Part shown: one piece after another, positions 37,256-50,354 of the stretch
Position numbering within the stretch: position 1 is the stretch's first letter
How the letters are laid out: the number at the start of each line of letters is the position of its first letter
NCBI GenBank assembly: GCA_036417435.1
Contig: CM070900.1
Location: 31,659,496-31,723,495 of the forward strand
DNA length: 64,000 nt
Reading direction: 5' to 3'
Origin: Inia geoffrensis
Lineage: Eukaryota > Chordata > Mammalia > Artiodactyla > Iniidae
Made by a program: the position numbers and the translations under genes
Notes under the pieces: generated by a model
Told to the model about the DNA's origin: nothing
The model's database searches: none
Seen by the model: only the letters and a program-made list of their open reading frames with translations

Positions 37256-38280
37256 TTTTTAACACTTTATTTTTTCTGTGGTATGCGGGCCTCTCACTGT
37301 TGTGGCCTCTCCCGTTGCAGAGCACAGGCTCTGGACACGCAGGCTCAGAGGCCATGGCTCACGGGTCCAGCCGCTCTGCGGCATGTGGGATCTTCCCGGA
37401 CCGGGGCATGAACCCGTGTCCCCTGCATCAGCAGGCGGACTCTCAACCACTGCGCCACCAGGGAAGCCCGAACACTTTATTTTTTAGAGCAGTTTTATGT
37501 TTACAATAAAATTGAGAAAAAGGTACAGAGATTTCCCACATAACCTCTGCCTCCACTCATGGATAGCCACCCCCATTATCAATATCACTAACCAGAATGA
37601 CACTTTTCTTTTCTTTTCTTTTTTAACCAAACCTGAACTACATCAATACATCATAATCACCCAAGACCCAAGGTCCATAGTTTACTTCAGGGTTCATTGT
37701 TGGTGCTGTATATTCCATGGATTTGGACAAATGTATAATGAAATACACCCATTGATATAATATCATACAGAGTATTTTCACTACCCTAAAATCCTCTGAG
37801 TTCAACCAAATCATCCCTTCCTCCAACTCTAACAACCACTTATTTTTTATTGCCTCCATAGATTTGTCTTTTCCAGAATGCCATATAGTTGAAGTCATAC
37901 AGTATGTAGCCTTTTCAGGCTTTTCACTAAGTAATATGCACTGAGGTTTCCTCCATGTCAATCCATAGCTTGATAGGTCATCTCTCTTTAATCCTGAATA
38001 ATATTCCATTTTCTGGATGTATCACAGTTTATTTATCCATTCACCTGCTGAAGGACACTTTGGTGGCTGCTACTTTCTGGTAACCATAAATAAAGCTGAT
38101 GTAAACATCTGTGTGCACGTTTTTGTGTGGCCTTAAGCTTTTAATTCATTTGAGTAATCACCAAGAAATATGATTGCTGGACCATATGGTTAGGGTATGT
38201 TGAGTCTTGAAAGAACCCACCAAATTATCTGCCAAAGTGACTATACCATTGTGCATTCCCATCAGTGACATATGAGGGAC
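37256..38280 (-). mobile_element. L1 3' end (L1MB/MC-like), antisense, 5'-truncated
   Basis: Ignoring the nested SINE, the plus strand reads as the reverse complement of a placental-wide L1 3' end: 'agagcagttttatgtttaca', 'ggacaaatgtataatgaaat', 'cagtatgtagccttttcagg', 'cacagtttatttatccattc', 'attgctggaccatatggtta'. The minus-strand frame at 37638-38009 (starting MEYYSGLKRDD) is the C-terminus of ORF2. A T-run at 37255-37260 marks its A tail. It lies between two sense L1 pieces. Confidence 0.88.
37261..37485 (-). mobile_element. CHR-type SINE with 15-bp target duplication
   Basis: The body is 37276-37470 on the minus strand, starting 'gggcttccctggtggcgcag'. The exact 15-base duplication aacactttatttttt is at 37261-37275 and 37471-37485. 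Inserted in the 3' end of the antisense old L1. The A tail is short. Frames on both strands over it (for example 37259-37450) are by-products of the SINE sequence. Confidence 0.97.
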
Positions 38281-39290
38281 AACTGGATATCATAAAGGTA
38301 AAGGAAGAACAACTCTTACTCTCCACTGTATACAACGGTCAATTCTAGACTAATTAAATACTGAAATGTAAAGGATAAAATAGTTTTCTAGATGATAATA
38401 TAGAAGAATATCTTCATTTGTCAAGATAATTAACAAAAGACAATATCCAAATAACCAATAACCATGCAAAAAGTATTAAACTTTATTAACAATCAGAGCC
38501 AAGCAAAGTAAAAATATTACTATTACTAAAACACATGAAAACTTTTATTACTCTACCCAGAAAGACTAAAATTTAAAAGACAATGATACCAATATCTGAA
38601 GCAAAGGAATCCTTCATACACGGGTGGAAAGAGTGTAAACTGGAACAACCACTTTGGAAACAGGCTGGTATCTACTAAGTTTAAATATTGACATATAATC
38701 AGATCTAGAAAGTTCACTCTTACTGAACAGATATGCTTGCATGCATATATCAAGAAATACATACAAAAATGTGTAAAAGCCCAAACCTGGAAATAACTCA
38801 AATGTCTATCAATAAAATAATGTTAAAATAAATTTTAAAACTGTTAAAAATATTTTGAAAGTTTTAGATTATTTAAAGTTACCACATGGCAATGAAACTC
38901 AACAAACCACAGCTACACAAATAAAACATGACTGAATCTCAATCATAATTTTGAGCAAAAGGAAGTAAAAGAAGACTATAATCTCTATGTTTTCATTTAT
39001 ATAAAATATAAAAAATACAGGAGAAACAAATGTATAGTATATATGGATGCTAGTTCAGGTGGTTAAACATAAAGAAAAACAAGGAAATTTTTACCATTAG
39101 CATCAAAATGTCAGCTAAGGTTGTTTGAGAGAAAGCAGGTAACAGTTGAGAGGCTATGAACGGAAATTCTTTGAGGTTGGTAATGCTTGTGTCTTTAAAC
39201 TTAATTGGTGGTTACAAAGTGCCAATTTTGCCATGATATTGAGTTGAATACTTGTCCCTTTTTGTGTTTCAAAACAAAAAACTTAAAAAT
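38281..39290 (+). mobile_element. Old L1 3' end, sense
   Basis: Landmarks in sense order: 'gataatatagaagaatatct' at 38393, 'aaccataccaat'-like ORF2 text, 'aacaaccactttggaaacag' at 38644, 'aaatgtctatcaataaaata' at 38801, 'atgactgaatctcaatcata' at 38928 and the 3'UTR-like end near 39200. Many indels. It probably belongs to the same original element as 36950-37254, but about 1.3 kb of ORF2 between the two pieces is missing. Confidence 0.65.
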
Positions 39291-39484
39291 GAAGTTAACC
39301 ATGGATAATGAATAAATGGACAGATAAATGATGCTTCATTACTGCTTCAAATTTAACATGTTTAAAAAGAAACTCAGAATCTTTTTTCTCCAAATCAGTT
39401 CCCATCTTGTACTCCCAAATTCTGTCCAGGACATCATCACCTGTTTCATATTCTAACTTGAAATATATGTTCCTTATATTGTTG

Positions 39485-39700
39485 AAGCAGGAAGACTACA
39501 TACTTTAAAATCTGAAAGATCATGGTTCAAATCCCAACCTTTCCTTTTATTATCTGTGAGGTCATAGCAAATCACCTTACTGACTCCCACTAGTGCTAGG
39601 TGCTGTGTCTGATAAATGGCAATAGACACTACAATCTATTAGGATTAAATGAGATGAAAAATATAAAAATTTAGCCACAGCACATGTTTTTAAAAGGCTG
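39485..39700 (+). repeat. MIR SINE, degenerate
   Basis: 'gatcatggttcaaatcccaa', 'ttatctgtgaggtcatagca' and 'aggattaaatgagatgaaaa' follow the MIR consensus in order. Divergent, with gaps. Confidence 0.55.
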
Positions 39701-39999
39701 ATTCCTATTGTCTCTGAATGAAAACTCTATGTACAATCAGACTTTTTTGAACATCAACTGTGTCTTTGTAATGTGTTTTGAGGAAGAGAAAAGAACCCTG
39801 ACAGCTGGGAACTAATATGGCACTGTCAACTAGGCTGTTCTCTTGTTGAACATCAGACAAGGTACTTAGTGACCATGACAAATCAAAAAGACAAAAAACA
39901 GCAAAACAAAACCAAAAAACCCCATCATTATGTCTGAACTCAAGACAAAAAATACAATATTGTTTAAATAATAAAAATGACCCTAACATCCCTCCCTCC

Positions 40000-40500
40000 T
40001 TTCTAACATTAATGACTGTTGCTTCTGTACCAATTACTGCTTTAGGATTGCTTCATATCTCTTGCTTTCTATATAGGATACCCAATCACAGAATTCTATC
40101 TCCTTGAACTCTTCCCAAAATCACCTAGCACATGATCAAATTTTATCGTAAAACCCTTCTAACACCCTGTTAATAGACAATTCACAGCCCAGTGTGTGCA
40201 TTCTCCCTCTTTGCAACAAGTCAATAAACCCAACACTGACCTCAAATGTGCCCTTGGTCATCTCTGACTCTGGAGCACTAGCATCTCTCATGTGGCCCAT
40301 TTTTTGGAATCCATCACCCCCTACATGTGAGATCAGTTTTCCTTCATGCATAAACTATTTTGGTAACCTAGCTGGTATTTCTACTACTCCCTTTCTTACC
40401 TCCAATCCATACTAGACACTGCTGAATATTTATTAGTCAAAAAATTATCTTCCTAAAAAATACGATTTATTAGACATCCAATTTTACATGTCCATTTTAA
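40000..40500 (+). repeat. L2-like fragment, sense (tentative)
   Basis: 'acctccaatccatactagac' at 40399 followed by 'attatcttcctaaaaaatac' at 40444 resembles the L2 interior. The preceding 400 bases fit weakly. Short frames on both strands are not genes. Confidence 0.4.
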
Positions 40501-42744
40501 TATTAGTGAGTGAAAGACTGTCAGTAGCTATTCTCTCAAGAGACAAGATGCATCCTTTGTCCTGGTGAACCTATTGTAAGCTGAACACATATCTATGTGT
40601 TCGGAGGTAAAGTGCCAAATGCATACCTGTAAATGGAAAAGTAATTTTCTCTTCGGCTTCATATAACAGTGTGTCAAAATTCTCTAATTCCTTTGTTTTG
40701 TCTTAAATAAAGAAAGGTTAGGTTGTGAGTAAAACTTCTGTTTTGATAGCTTGAATCTCTGGAATAACTCCCATAGGAATTAGCAGGAAGCAAAGCTAGT
40801 CAAAGCAATGTTTAGAAAATAGAAGTTTGTACTTTGTCATTATATTTCACATTTTCAACTAGACCTGCAATGAGAGAACTAACTTCCTTTTTTTTTATTA
40901 TTCAATAGATACTTTTCATTTGTGCTTTTTAAAAAGTATTTTTAAAATTGTATTTTACATAACGTGACACATAAATTGCACACTGTAGAAAGAATTGTCT
41001 GCCTCCCTGAATGAAACCATTTTAATCTCAAGAGTTTTATTATCTGTTAAAATCTATTTAAATATAGGCATTCAATTTTACATTACTTGACATTTATGGG
41101 GAAGCTATTTTACAGCAGCAGGTTTCTGAATAGACAAGATCACAACAAATATTCATGATAATATGACATGCTAGATTGAAAAATATGCAGAAAGAATGAT
41201 CTAAATATTCTGGGCAGTTCACATATATGAATATATCTAATAAAACTCTGGATCAGAGGTCTACTAATACATTACATGTGTTTGACAACAACAATTATGA
41301 CACATATACCTATTTTCATTTACCATATTACAATATGAATTGAAGCTATACTGTTTTGTATATTAGCTAAATATTTAATAATAAAACTGAAAAATAGAGA
41401 CATTATTTGTAATGTGGGATATTCAGTTAGTGTTTAAAGCTTAAGTTTTTTAAGGACAGCAAATTTGCTAGTTGAACTGACAACATTATGAATTTTTTTT
41501 TTGTACCACTTGCTCAAATTGCCATCTTGAATTAGAGTTTAAAGAAATTGGGAGAATGAGCTTCTACAACCAGGGCTTTCTACAACTGGCCTCCTGAGTC
41601 TGATGTACGACAATTCAAACTGAGATTTTTTTTTTTTTATGAACAAAAAAGGAAACAAATCACCACAAGATTTTAAATTACACAGAGGAATCTGCATGAA
41701 ACTTCTATCCATCAAATGGCCACTGAAAAATAAGGTAATTACCTAAAATAATTTGCATGTTAAGAGCTAATACAATATGACAAAGTAAAGTCCAGTTGTG
41801 AAAGCAATGCATAATTTCCTGATTAATGTCTCATGCACAATATTCCTCCATGCTCTGTCAGAGCCTAAATAACAATATGGCCAATCAGTCAAAAAAAAAT
41901 AAGATAACTCAGGCAAGAAATGAGTTCAGCTCTAATAAATCATGATTTGAACTCAGTGAATTTTAAAATTATGACAACTAATCACAGTATATTGTGTTTT
42001 TAAGGCAATGCATTTAGGTTTTAATTGGTCTAGTTATAGATTTTTAGTAATTCAAGATCAGTGTGGAAGGCAATTTTTTTTTTTTTTTTTAGTCTTTGAA
42101 ATGTCATCTATTAAGTTGCTGAAGAAAACTTCACATTAAAATACCAAGTCTGTAACTCCCAGCTGTGCCAAAGTTACGATGAGAGCGATATGTAGTCAGG
42201 AAGATTGAGAATGTCAGTGGAGTAATATGGCCAAATTTCCTTACACAAAGATTATGAAACAGTTCTCTTCTCAGTGCAAAGTGGAAGCATTTCTTCTAAA
42301 AGAATTAATCTCTTCAGTCAGCCGAAGGCAGGTGTGGTGATAAACAAAGGAGAAGCAGGTGAGGCAAAGCCGCAATAATAGATACAAGGACTGGAGTCAC
42401 TTAAATTCAAAATGGCTTTCCTCTCACTCTTCTACTATGCTGTTCTAGCGTAAATGAAGAAACTCTTTAAAATCTTAAGGCTATTTATGGTACTTATTAA
42501 GAGGCAGAATTTTTCTCTCTTTATTTGTAGGAAGGAGAAAGGAGAGCAGACGGAAGAAAAGCTAAAGTGCTTTTCCTTGTTGCTGGGGATAGGGGCGTGA
42601 CGAAAGGCAGGCCAAGAAAATAAGTTCGTGATTATTCTGACCCAGGCTGAATACTGACTCTCCTTTTGCTTCTTGTCAAGAAAGCATTAATATTAGCAAG
42701 GGAAGAAGGCAACTTTGGAGGTCAGGCAGGCTGTTCTGTCTCAC
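40501..42744. other. Unassigned AT-rich DNA
   Basis: No gene or confident repeat. T-runs at 41629-41639 and 42073-42091. A small 9-bp-arm hairpin lies at 40583-40602. Confidence 0.4.
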
Positions 42745-42955
42745 TGACTGTGACCTCAGGCAAGTTACTTAACCTCTTCCAAGCCTGATTTTTAACCTGA
42801 AAACTGAGGATAGTAACATAACACACCCTACTGGGGGTTTGTGACTGCTGACTAGAGCTAGTATGAATCAGTAGTACTGGTAGTAGACTAGTGACTAGTA
42901 CCAATCACTCAGCCCAGTGACTAGTATGTGTAAGTGCTGAATACACAACACAGAA
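42745..42955 (+). repeat. MIR SINE
   Basis: Core MIR text: 'actgtgacctcaggcaagtt', 'acttaacctcttccaagcct', 'ctgaaaactgaggatagtaa'. The 3' half is disturbed by a local duplication of gtgactagta (42891-42900 and 42917-42926). Confidence 0.8.
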
Positions 42956-42979
42956 TTTTTTTTACTGGTGCTGCTATTA

Positions 42980-43140
42980 AACCACTTATTTAACCTCTTA
43001 TACCTGTTTCCTCATCTCTAAAACGGTGATAACATTATCTATCTGATATATCTGTGGTCAGAATTACATGAATGAATACACCTAATTTTCTTATAAGAGT
43101 ACTTGATGTATAATAAGACCACAAAATATTAGTAAATTAA
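42980..43140 (+). repeat. MIR SINE, partial
   Basis: 'acctgtttcctcatctctaa', 'aacggtgataacattatcta' and 'acatgaatgaatacacc' match the MIR core and 3' half. It follows directly after another MIR. Confidence 0.65.
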
Positions 43141-43144
43141 TCAC

Positions 43145-43325
43145 TGGTGGCCACTAACCACACGCAGCCATTCAAATTCGAATTAATTAAAATGAAGTAA
43201 AATTTGAAATGTCATGTGAGCCACATTGCAACTGCTCAATGGCCACATATGGCTAGTTCCTCTCATACTAGACAATACAGATTAGAATATTTCATCATCT
43301 CAGAAAATTGTATTGGATAGTGATA
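43145..43325. mobile_element. Old non-autonomous DNA transposon (MER-type, hAT-like)
   Basis: 'ggtggccactaaccacacgc', 'gagccacattgcaactgctc', 'aatggccacatatggctag' and 'gaaaattgtattggatag' match a common mammalian element built around 'agccacatgtggct'. Subfamily and orientation not assigned. Confidence 0.55.
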
Positions 43326-44539
43326 ATAGATATGTACTTAAAGAAAGATCAGTAGGGACAAATGACCATTCATTCATGTTGTTATCCACTGAGTGGGGTG
43401 GAGAGTAAGAGATGAAGAATAGACAGTTTAGAGAAGATGATTAATTTGTACTTTATATAACTTCATATTGTTTCAGGTTGTTTTAGATGTGCTTTTTTAC
43501 ATTTAGGCATATATTATCTTAAGAAAAATTTAAAAAATACATGCAATAACAATTAGTAACACTTTAACTTTACATAAGGTTGACTCTAGTTAATAAGAAT
43601 TATCCAAACTACCAAATTATTCAAACTATTCAATCAACAGCAATGTACTCTGTAGAATTCACTTGAGGCCAACAACTTGATTTTCAGACAATATGCCTTT
43701 GAGTGATATCCCAATGTAACAAAACTTTCTAGAGGTTTGGCAGTCTAAACTCTTGCAAACTGTGGTAACTAAGTTCAAAATTTGTCAGGTTTGAAAGAGT
43801 CTCATAAATCACATACAACTGCCATGCAATTCTCAGCAACTATATAATTTATTTAATATTTATTAACAAATAGAACCAATAATGAAAAGCAATTATATCA
43901 CCCATTTCTCAAGTGATTACCACCTCCCTAATTTCAAAACTCTGTGGACTTTTTTTTTCCCATTCTCATTTCTTTGGCCCCGGTTTCTTAGGAATTTTTG
44001 ATAGTATTATTGTTTTAATTTTAGAAATATAAGTATCCCTTCCCTGCTCTTCTCCTTCCTCCTGTACTATTCGTTCTCAGGTGTATATGTAGCTTTCTAT
44101 TCTTCTATCACTCCTCAAACGGTGTTTTACCCTGAATTTTATCAGTGACTTTTTTCTTATATCACTTTATATGCTCTTTTGACTGTTCTATTCTGTTCTC
44201 ATATTTCAGATATCATCTATATACTGATCATATTACTTTCTATACCTCCACTTAGAATTTTTCATTTAAATCTCAGACTTCTATTTTGTGTTATTTTCTG
44301 TATGCTCCATAGACCCAAGCTCAGATTTTTGTAATATTGAACTCACCTTTTTTTCTAGAGCTCTATTTACAAAACAAATGCACATGTACACACCAGCTTT
44401 GTTTTTCTTTTTGTTTCCTCCTTTGTTTTCTTTTCACTAATAATAAAGACCTGATAATTTTCTAGATATATTTTATACCTTTCCCTTAAGTCACTAAATC
44501 ATGCTCATTCTGCTTTCTATTGTATGTATCAATAGTATA
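43326..44539. other. Unassigned AT-rich DNA
   Basis: No gene or repeat recognised; T-rich from about 43950 on. Confidence 0.4.
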
Positions 44540-45250
44540 CACTCATCCCTCTCTCTAGATGCCTACTTCCCCTGACTGTATTTAATTCTCCCAGAAATTC
44601 TCATCTGAGCTGCTACAATAACTTAGTAACTCATCTTACCTACTACCAGTTTAACCCCCCCCAAATGCTACCAAGATAATTTTTTCTAAAACACAAACTT
44701 CTAAAAAAATTGCTTGAAATTCTTTAATGATTCTCACCACTTACACGGTCTTTTATAAACCCTTTAGCAAGCATGAGAGGTCGATTTTTATGGCTCATGC
44801 TTACCTCCTTAGTTCACTTGCTTCACCTATATTGTAATGGCCCTGCACCCTGGCTATGTCAAGCTACCTGATGTTCCCAAAATGTGATATGTCTTCCTTT
44901 GGAAACATTGGAACGTGCTTCCAATATTCTCTGTACATGCTCTTTGTTCTACCTGGAATCTTGCCAATCTTCCTTATTTCCTTGAAAAACTCATACTATT
45001 TTAAGACTCAGAGACATTATTTCATTTTTGGTATATTTTTCTCATACTTTTTTTTCACCTTCCTTTCTATGCAGAACTCAGGTTCTAAATCTCACTTAAA
45101 GCACCGATAATAATGCATTATAAAGGTAAATCGTTGACCTGCTTTGGAGAGAGAATGAAATCTCTAAAGGTTTCATTCCTAGCATAATGGGTAGATGTTA
45201 ACGTGTCATGCATAGCAGGCCCTCAATTATATGTATTTTAATAAATTATT
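44540..45250 (+). repeat. L2 (LINE-2) 3' region, sense
   Basis: In order: 'tgctacaataacttagtaac' at 44611, 'aaaattgcttgaaattcttt' at 44706, 'gtacatgctctttgttctac' at 44933, and the 3' tail 'atagcaggccctcaattata' at 45212. Strongly diverged. Confidence 0.6.
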
Positions 45251-45359
45251 ATTTAGTTAATAATTAAGTAAACTATGGCTGTAAAATGCTATGAATAAAA
45301 ATAGTTTGGATAGCAAAAATTACTGAAAATTAAAAGGCGATATTCAGAAGCAAAATTAA

Positions 45360-46560
45360 AATAATCAGAACTTTCATTACTCCCTCCTCTGTGAAATACT
45401 TTCTTCACTTGGCTTTAGTACTCACTGATCTCATGGATTTCCTCTTATTGGCTTTTCTTTCCCAGTCTGCTTTCTGGATTCCACCTTATATTTGCACCCT
45501 TCAATACTGGAATAGCCTAAGACTAAGATTTTGCTCTTGTATCTCTTCTCTATTTGAACACTTCTAGAGAGCTCATGTAATCCCGTCACATTCTATATCT
45601 TTGCTATGTTGAAGACTCTTAGTTTGTATACCCATGTTACACACCAAACGTTAAATTCAACTGCCTACTTGCAATGTTATCCTGTCAAACTTCATGTGTT
45701 AGAAACCAAGACCCTCATCTTCCCCGACAAAATGTGCTCTACAATCTAGAAAATTGCAGTTCTATCCTTTCAATTGTTTAATGCCTCAAACCTTCAAGTA
45801 ATTCTTAATTCTTTTAGGAAATCCTTGTTAAATATATACTCAAAATAGGCAGAATCTGACCCTGCCCCAAGACTCCACTCCTATAATATTTTCCAAGCCA
45901 TGATTCTCACTCACCTTAATTTGTGTAGAAGCCCCTGAAGTCATCTCCCTCCTCTACCTCTGCCCCCTTCAATCTAATCCCAATACAGCAGCCAAAATAA
46001 TTCTGATAAAATATAAGCCATATCATATTGCTCTTTTGCTCATAACCGTCCAGTGGCTTTTCAATTCACCTAGAGTAAAAACCTACATCCTTACACTGGC
46101 TCATAAGATCCTTAAAGGTTCCAGTTACATATTTGACCTTTTCTTCTACTTCTCTTCACCCACTCATTGCTAGTTTTCTGGCCTCCTTGCTATTCCTTGA
46201 ATGGACCAGGCATGAACCTAGACCCAGGCAACAGTACTTTCTGTTCTCTTTGAGAAACTCATCTCTCAGAAACCAACGTGACTCACTCTACCTCTCTCAC
46301 CTTCCTCAGAGTTCACCACGTTATTTAAAATTGAAATCATCATCACACTTCTTAGCCCCCTTTTAAACTTTTCCTTCACAGTAATTATCATGTAACGTAT
46401 TGTATATTTAATTACTAATTTTTGTTTGCTTATTGTTTTCTCAATTCTTGTAGAAAAGGTAAATCTACAGGACAGGGATTTTTATTGGTATATCCTTAGT
46501 GCCTAGAACAGTGCGTGACACATAGTCATCAATAAATATTTGCTGAATCAATGAATGACT
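45360..46560 (+). repeat. L2 (LINE-2) long 3' fragment, sense
   Basis: Most of the L2 3' kilobase is recognisable: 'attcaactgcctacttgcaa' at 45656, 'aatacagcagccaaaataat' at 45982, 'tccagtggcttttcaattca' at 46050, 'gcctccttgctattccttga' at 46181, the acidic tail 'gcctagaacagtgcgtgaca' at 46501 and 'caataaatatttgctgaatc' at 46530. The frame at 46133-46366 falls inside it and is not a gene. Confidence 0.85.
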
Positions 46561-48429
46561 ATAACAGGTAATTTTAGAGATAAAACTGAATGAATAGAGG
46601 AAGAATTGGAAAACCTATCAGGCTGAAACATAGCAAAAAGAATGATTACACATCTAAAAAAGGAATAAGTACATTACAAAAGGAAATAAAACAGCTAAGA
46701 AACATTTCCCAATGGGGGGGTCAAATAAAACTTGTAGACTATTAAAGAATAACGATTCCTATTTTTAATAAAGTGGATAATATTTCTGAATAATTAGTTT
46801 CCCTCATACTTGACCTCTCAGAGTCTTCGAAATGTTACTGCATAAAGTGGAACATGGCAGACAGTATTTCCAGAAATTATTTGACCACATAAACTATTTC
46901 TGATCTTCTTATAAAACTAGAGAGCTATAGAATGACTTTTGGGAAATGCTGAGGAAAAAGGGATATTGTATATGAGCTATAATTCTGTTTCAGTATGGTA
47001 AGATAAAAAATACTGTGATAAATGAACCTGAGAAACTAGAAAGCTGGTAAGATTTTCATTAATGTTGAGTAATAATTTGTATGGTCAGGAAGAGTCAACA
47101 GCTCTGTGGATAATTATTAGTAATATATAAAAAGATACAATCATATTACCTGAAAAAATAATACTTCTGAGGTTTAGTAAAAATATATAGTGAAAAACTT
47201 CATTTCTTTTGTTTACATCAAGGAGAATAACATTTCTTAATTCTACAGAAATACAATTTATCCCATCTATTATACTTGTACTTCCATAACTTTCATCCTA
47301 GAGGTTGTAAAAAGTTCTAGAAAATATCAACCTACCAAAATTATTGAGAGACTGTAGCATGGCACGGCAATAAGAGCTAAAGATTTAGAATCAGAATACT
47401 TTTCTAAGTATTAGTATGGACATGAGCAGTGAAATATGATTATCTCTATATTTAACTCCATTGGGAAAAAGTTGAGATTTAAGAATGCATTTTTATAAGT
47501 CTACATCAGGAGTCAATGTCAAAGACATAATTAATGCATAACCCTCTGCTATCTAATAGTTGGTTCATTATCATCTTTAGTTGATTTATTTGTCCAACAT
47601 CAGTTACCATTAGGACCATGCCAGGCATGTAAACTCACATTTAAATAAGGTTATAAAAAGACAAGTAAAAAATATGCTGGTTATATGAATTGCAAACTAG
47701 ACTATCTCTATGTCAAAAAGGTCAGTTATGATGATATTGTTTTCTCTTTGCCCTAAAAGTTTACATTTTAATAAAGATTAAATGGAATCTCTCTGTAATT
47801 CAGAAAAATGATAAAGAAACTAAAGTTTCTATTTATGCATGTATATCTTTGTTTAATTGTTCACACTTTTTAGCATGATACATTAAATTTACTAATTATT
47901 AAAATCCTGGTGTTTCTCCTACTCTATATAAAGGACAGAGAAATTATGCACTAACTTTGTATATCAATGAAACAATGTTACTGAAAAATTAAATTTTATT
48001 TCTCTCTTTGAAATCTGTATATAATAGTTTAATAAAGAAATCTACATTTTGCATTTGTGTTAAGCAATATAACTTAGTTAACAATAATTAATATTGTTGA
48101 TATTTTTATTATTTTCATTTTCTTGTCAGAGAATTACTGAAAGTATTTTCTGCTTAAGAAATTCCTAATAACTTCCTTCAAATAGATATGATTTCAACAT
48201 ATTAAGTTAATAATTTGTTTCAATGTAAATATTTGAGAAAACATATTTTTTTCTTCTCAGCGCACACAACCCTTAATTTTCTGGGCTCCACTTGAATTCA
48301 TGTAATGTTTATGAGCAGGGATATATAATAAGAAGAATTACATCCAAAATTAATGACCCTAAGTTATATATTGCATCAAAAATATACTACTGTGAGTACT
48401 GAGTGTTCACTTGAATCCTCAAAACGGTC
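46561..48429. other. Unassigned AT-rich DNA
   Basis: No gene or confident repeat recognised. Includes a G7 run at 46714-46720. Confidence 0.4.
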
Positions 48430-48710
48430 TGATAATAATGAAAATAATAATTACAAGGGCAAACACTGATAGAGTGATTGCTGTTGCTATGCACATTGTT
48501 TTAAGTGCTTTCTGTCTATTATCTTATTTAACTCTCACAATATTATCTATGAGAAAGGTACTATTATTATCTTTGTTGACAGAGAATGAAATTCTATGCA
48601 GAGTTTAAGGAATGTGCTCCAGATCACACAGCTAAGAAGTGGAGGTTCTAGGATTTGAACCCAAGTAATTCAGCTCCAGAATCCATGATCTTAATCAATA
48701 AAGTACAACT
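48430..48710 (-). repeat. MIR SINE, antisense, nearly complete
   Basis: 'gttttaagtgctttctgtct', 'ttatttaactctcacaatat', 'agatcacacagctaagaagt' and 'aggatttgaacccaagtaat' follow the reverse complement of MIR throughout. Confidence 0.88.
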
Positions 48711-48749
48711 TTTGTGTTGGTTAAGTTGGCTAGTTGCTTTCAAACCTGT

Positions 48750-48860
48750 CTTGTGAATGAGAAAATGGAGGGTCAGAGCTACTAAATTTCAAGTGAGGAT
48801 TTGAACTGAAGTTCTTGGAGTAAAATCCTACAATATTGTTTAAGAGCATCATTGTGCACC
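48750..48860 (-). repeat. MIR-like fragment, antisense
   Basis: 'gtgaatgagaaaatggaggg' and 'gaggatttgaactgaagttc' resemble antisense MIR. Short and divergent. Confidence 0.45.
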
Positions 48861-49044
48861 AGTTTTCTGGTCCCCTGGCGGAGCTATTTTTTGGTATCTT
48901 TCATGATCTTTGATTACGAGAAGCCATGAGTCCTAGAATATGAGTCAAGATAGAAACTGAGTAGGTACACGTACTCTAGGTGAATGAAACTGGTTCAGGT
49001 TTCTTAGCTTAATTTCTTTTCAAGGGGGCTGGGGTCAGTGAAGG

Positions 49045-49205
49045 GAACTAACATTTAGTTAAAATTCATTATATATTGAATCTGTACTAATATTATGCTA
49101 TATAACTCAGTTTAATTCTTAGAATAACCCCATGAGGCAACACTATTATTACTATTTTGCTGATGAGGAAAAGGAGGCTCTGAAACATGAGAAATTCAGT
49201 GTGGG
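49045..49205 (-). repeat. MIR SINE, antisense, partial
   Basis: 'ctaacatttagttaaaattc', 'aataaccccatgaggcaaca' and 'ctgatgaggaaaaggaggct' follow antisense MIR in order. Confidence 0.7.
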
Positions 49206-49829
49206 GAGGAAGATTGCAATTTGGTCTATTTGATATTAAAGAGATTCCTACATACCAAATTCAAATACTGCTCAATGAAAGCACAGTGGGGTTTCAAGCA
49301 TATTGTCACAGGCAAATATTTGCTGAGGCACTGAGAATTGCATGGAGTTAGGCAAATTTGATATTACAAATCACCACAGGCACTTTCATACCATAAAAAC
49401 TGATATCTTCTTTTAAATGTAATTTGATTAAAATGGAAATCTGCTATATTATATTACTGAGCTTAGAGATGGAAAGATGCAGTATGGCATCTGCTACCAA
49501 ACAGTGACAGAATTTGAACACAAGCTTATAATTTCCTAACTCATTACTTTTTCCTGTTGGAATTAGAATAAGAAAAAGGTGTGAATACTTTAGAAATAAA
49601 CTCATTATCAATATTACTATTGATGCAAAGTCCTGGTAGAAGAGAGTATTATGAAACTGTTCAATGAAAATCATAGAGTCATTTGGTTATATGCACTATT
49701 TGTGCGGTGTATTTCAAGTTACTTAAACAATGGATATATTTTGCTTACAAATTTAGAAACAAAGTTAGGATTCAATATTTTTTTTTAATCTAAATACTCC
49801 AAACAGTACACTTTTTTAAAATTTTAAAA

Positions 49830-50225
49830 TAATAACCTAGCAAAAATGCTTAAGTAAACATAGAAGAGTATTTAAAAAGTGGATTACCATCATATCCACC
49901 CCAGATCTCATTTCTCACATTGAAGCATTACGTGATATCACTTTTGAGCATTTTTATATAGTGCATATGTATTACATAGTTCTATACAATATATTTCCAT
50001 GTACATCTATATTGTATGCACTTTCTTTCAAAATAGTATATTATGTATTGTTTTATAATTTGTTTTGTTTACCCAAAATATCTATGATGAAATACATGAA
50101 TTATCCTCATTCTTCTTAACAGCTCTAGAGTCTTCCATAATACTTTAACTTTCACTCTGAAAATAATGCCGCAATAAATATCCTTACTTGCTGATTTGTA
50201 AGATTATTTCTAGAGTTTTATGCAG
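49830..50225 (-). repeat. Old L1 3'-end-like fragment, antisense (tentative)
   Basis: 'aataatgccgcaataaatat' and 'ccttacttgctgatttgtaa' near 50161-50203 resemble the antisense 3' region of ancient L1. The preceding 300 bases fit only loosely. Confidence 0.4.
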
Positions 50226-50354
50226 TTTAAAAAGATCCGTGCATTTTATTCATCACACCCTCCTCTACCCTCCCTGTCTCCCCCAAATTTAAAATTTACT
50301 TTTTAAAAATGTGGAGCTCTGCAGAGGGATTGTTCACTTGTTCAAAATTGTAAG

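Noticed and set aside
37259..37450. Frames over 37196-37509 resembling each other and those at 13311-13565 and 58749-59069
   Set aside because: The similarity is entirely due to the shared SINE sequence, not to a protein family.
40583..40602. Hairpin gaacacata-tc-tatgtgttc
   Set aside because: Only 9-bp arms; expected by chance in 64 kb of AT-rich DNA, with no terminator or RNA context.
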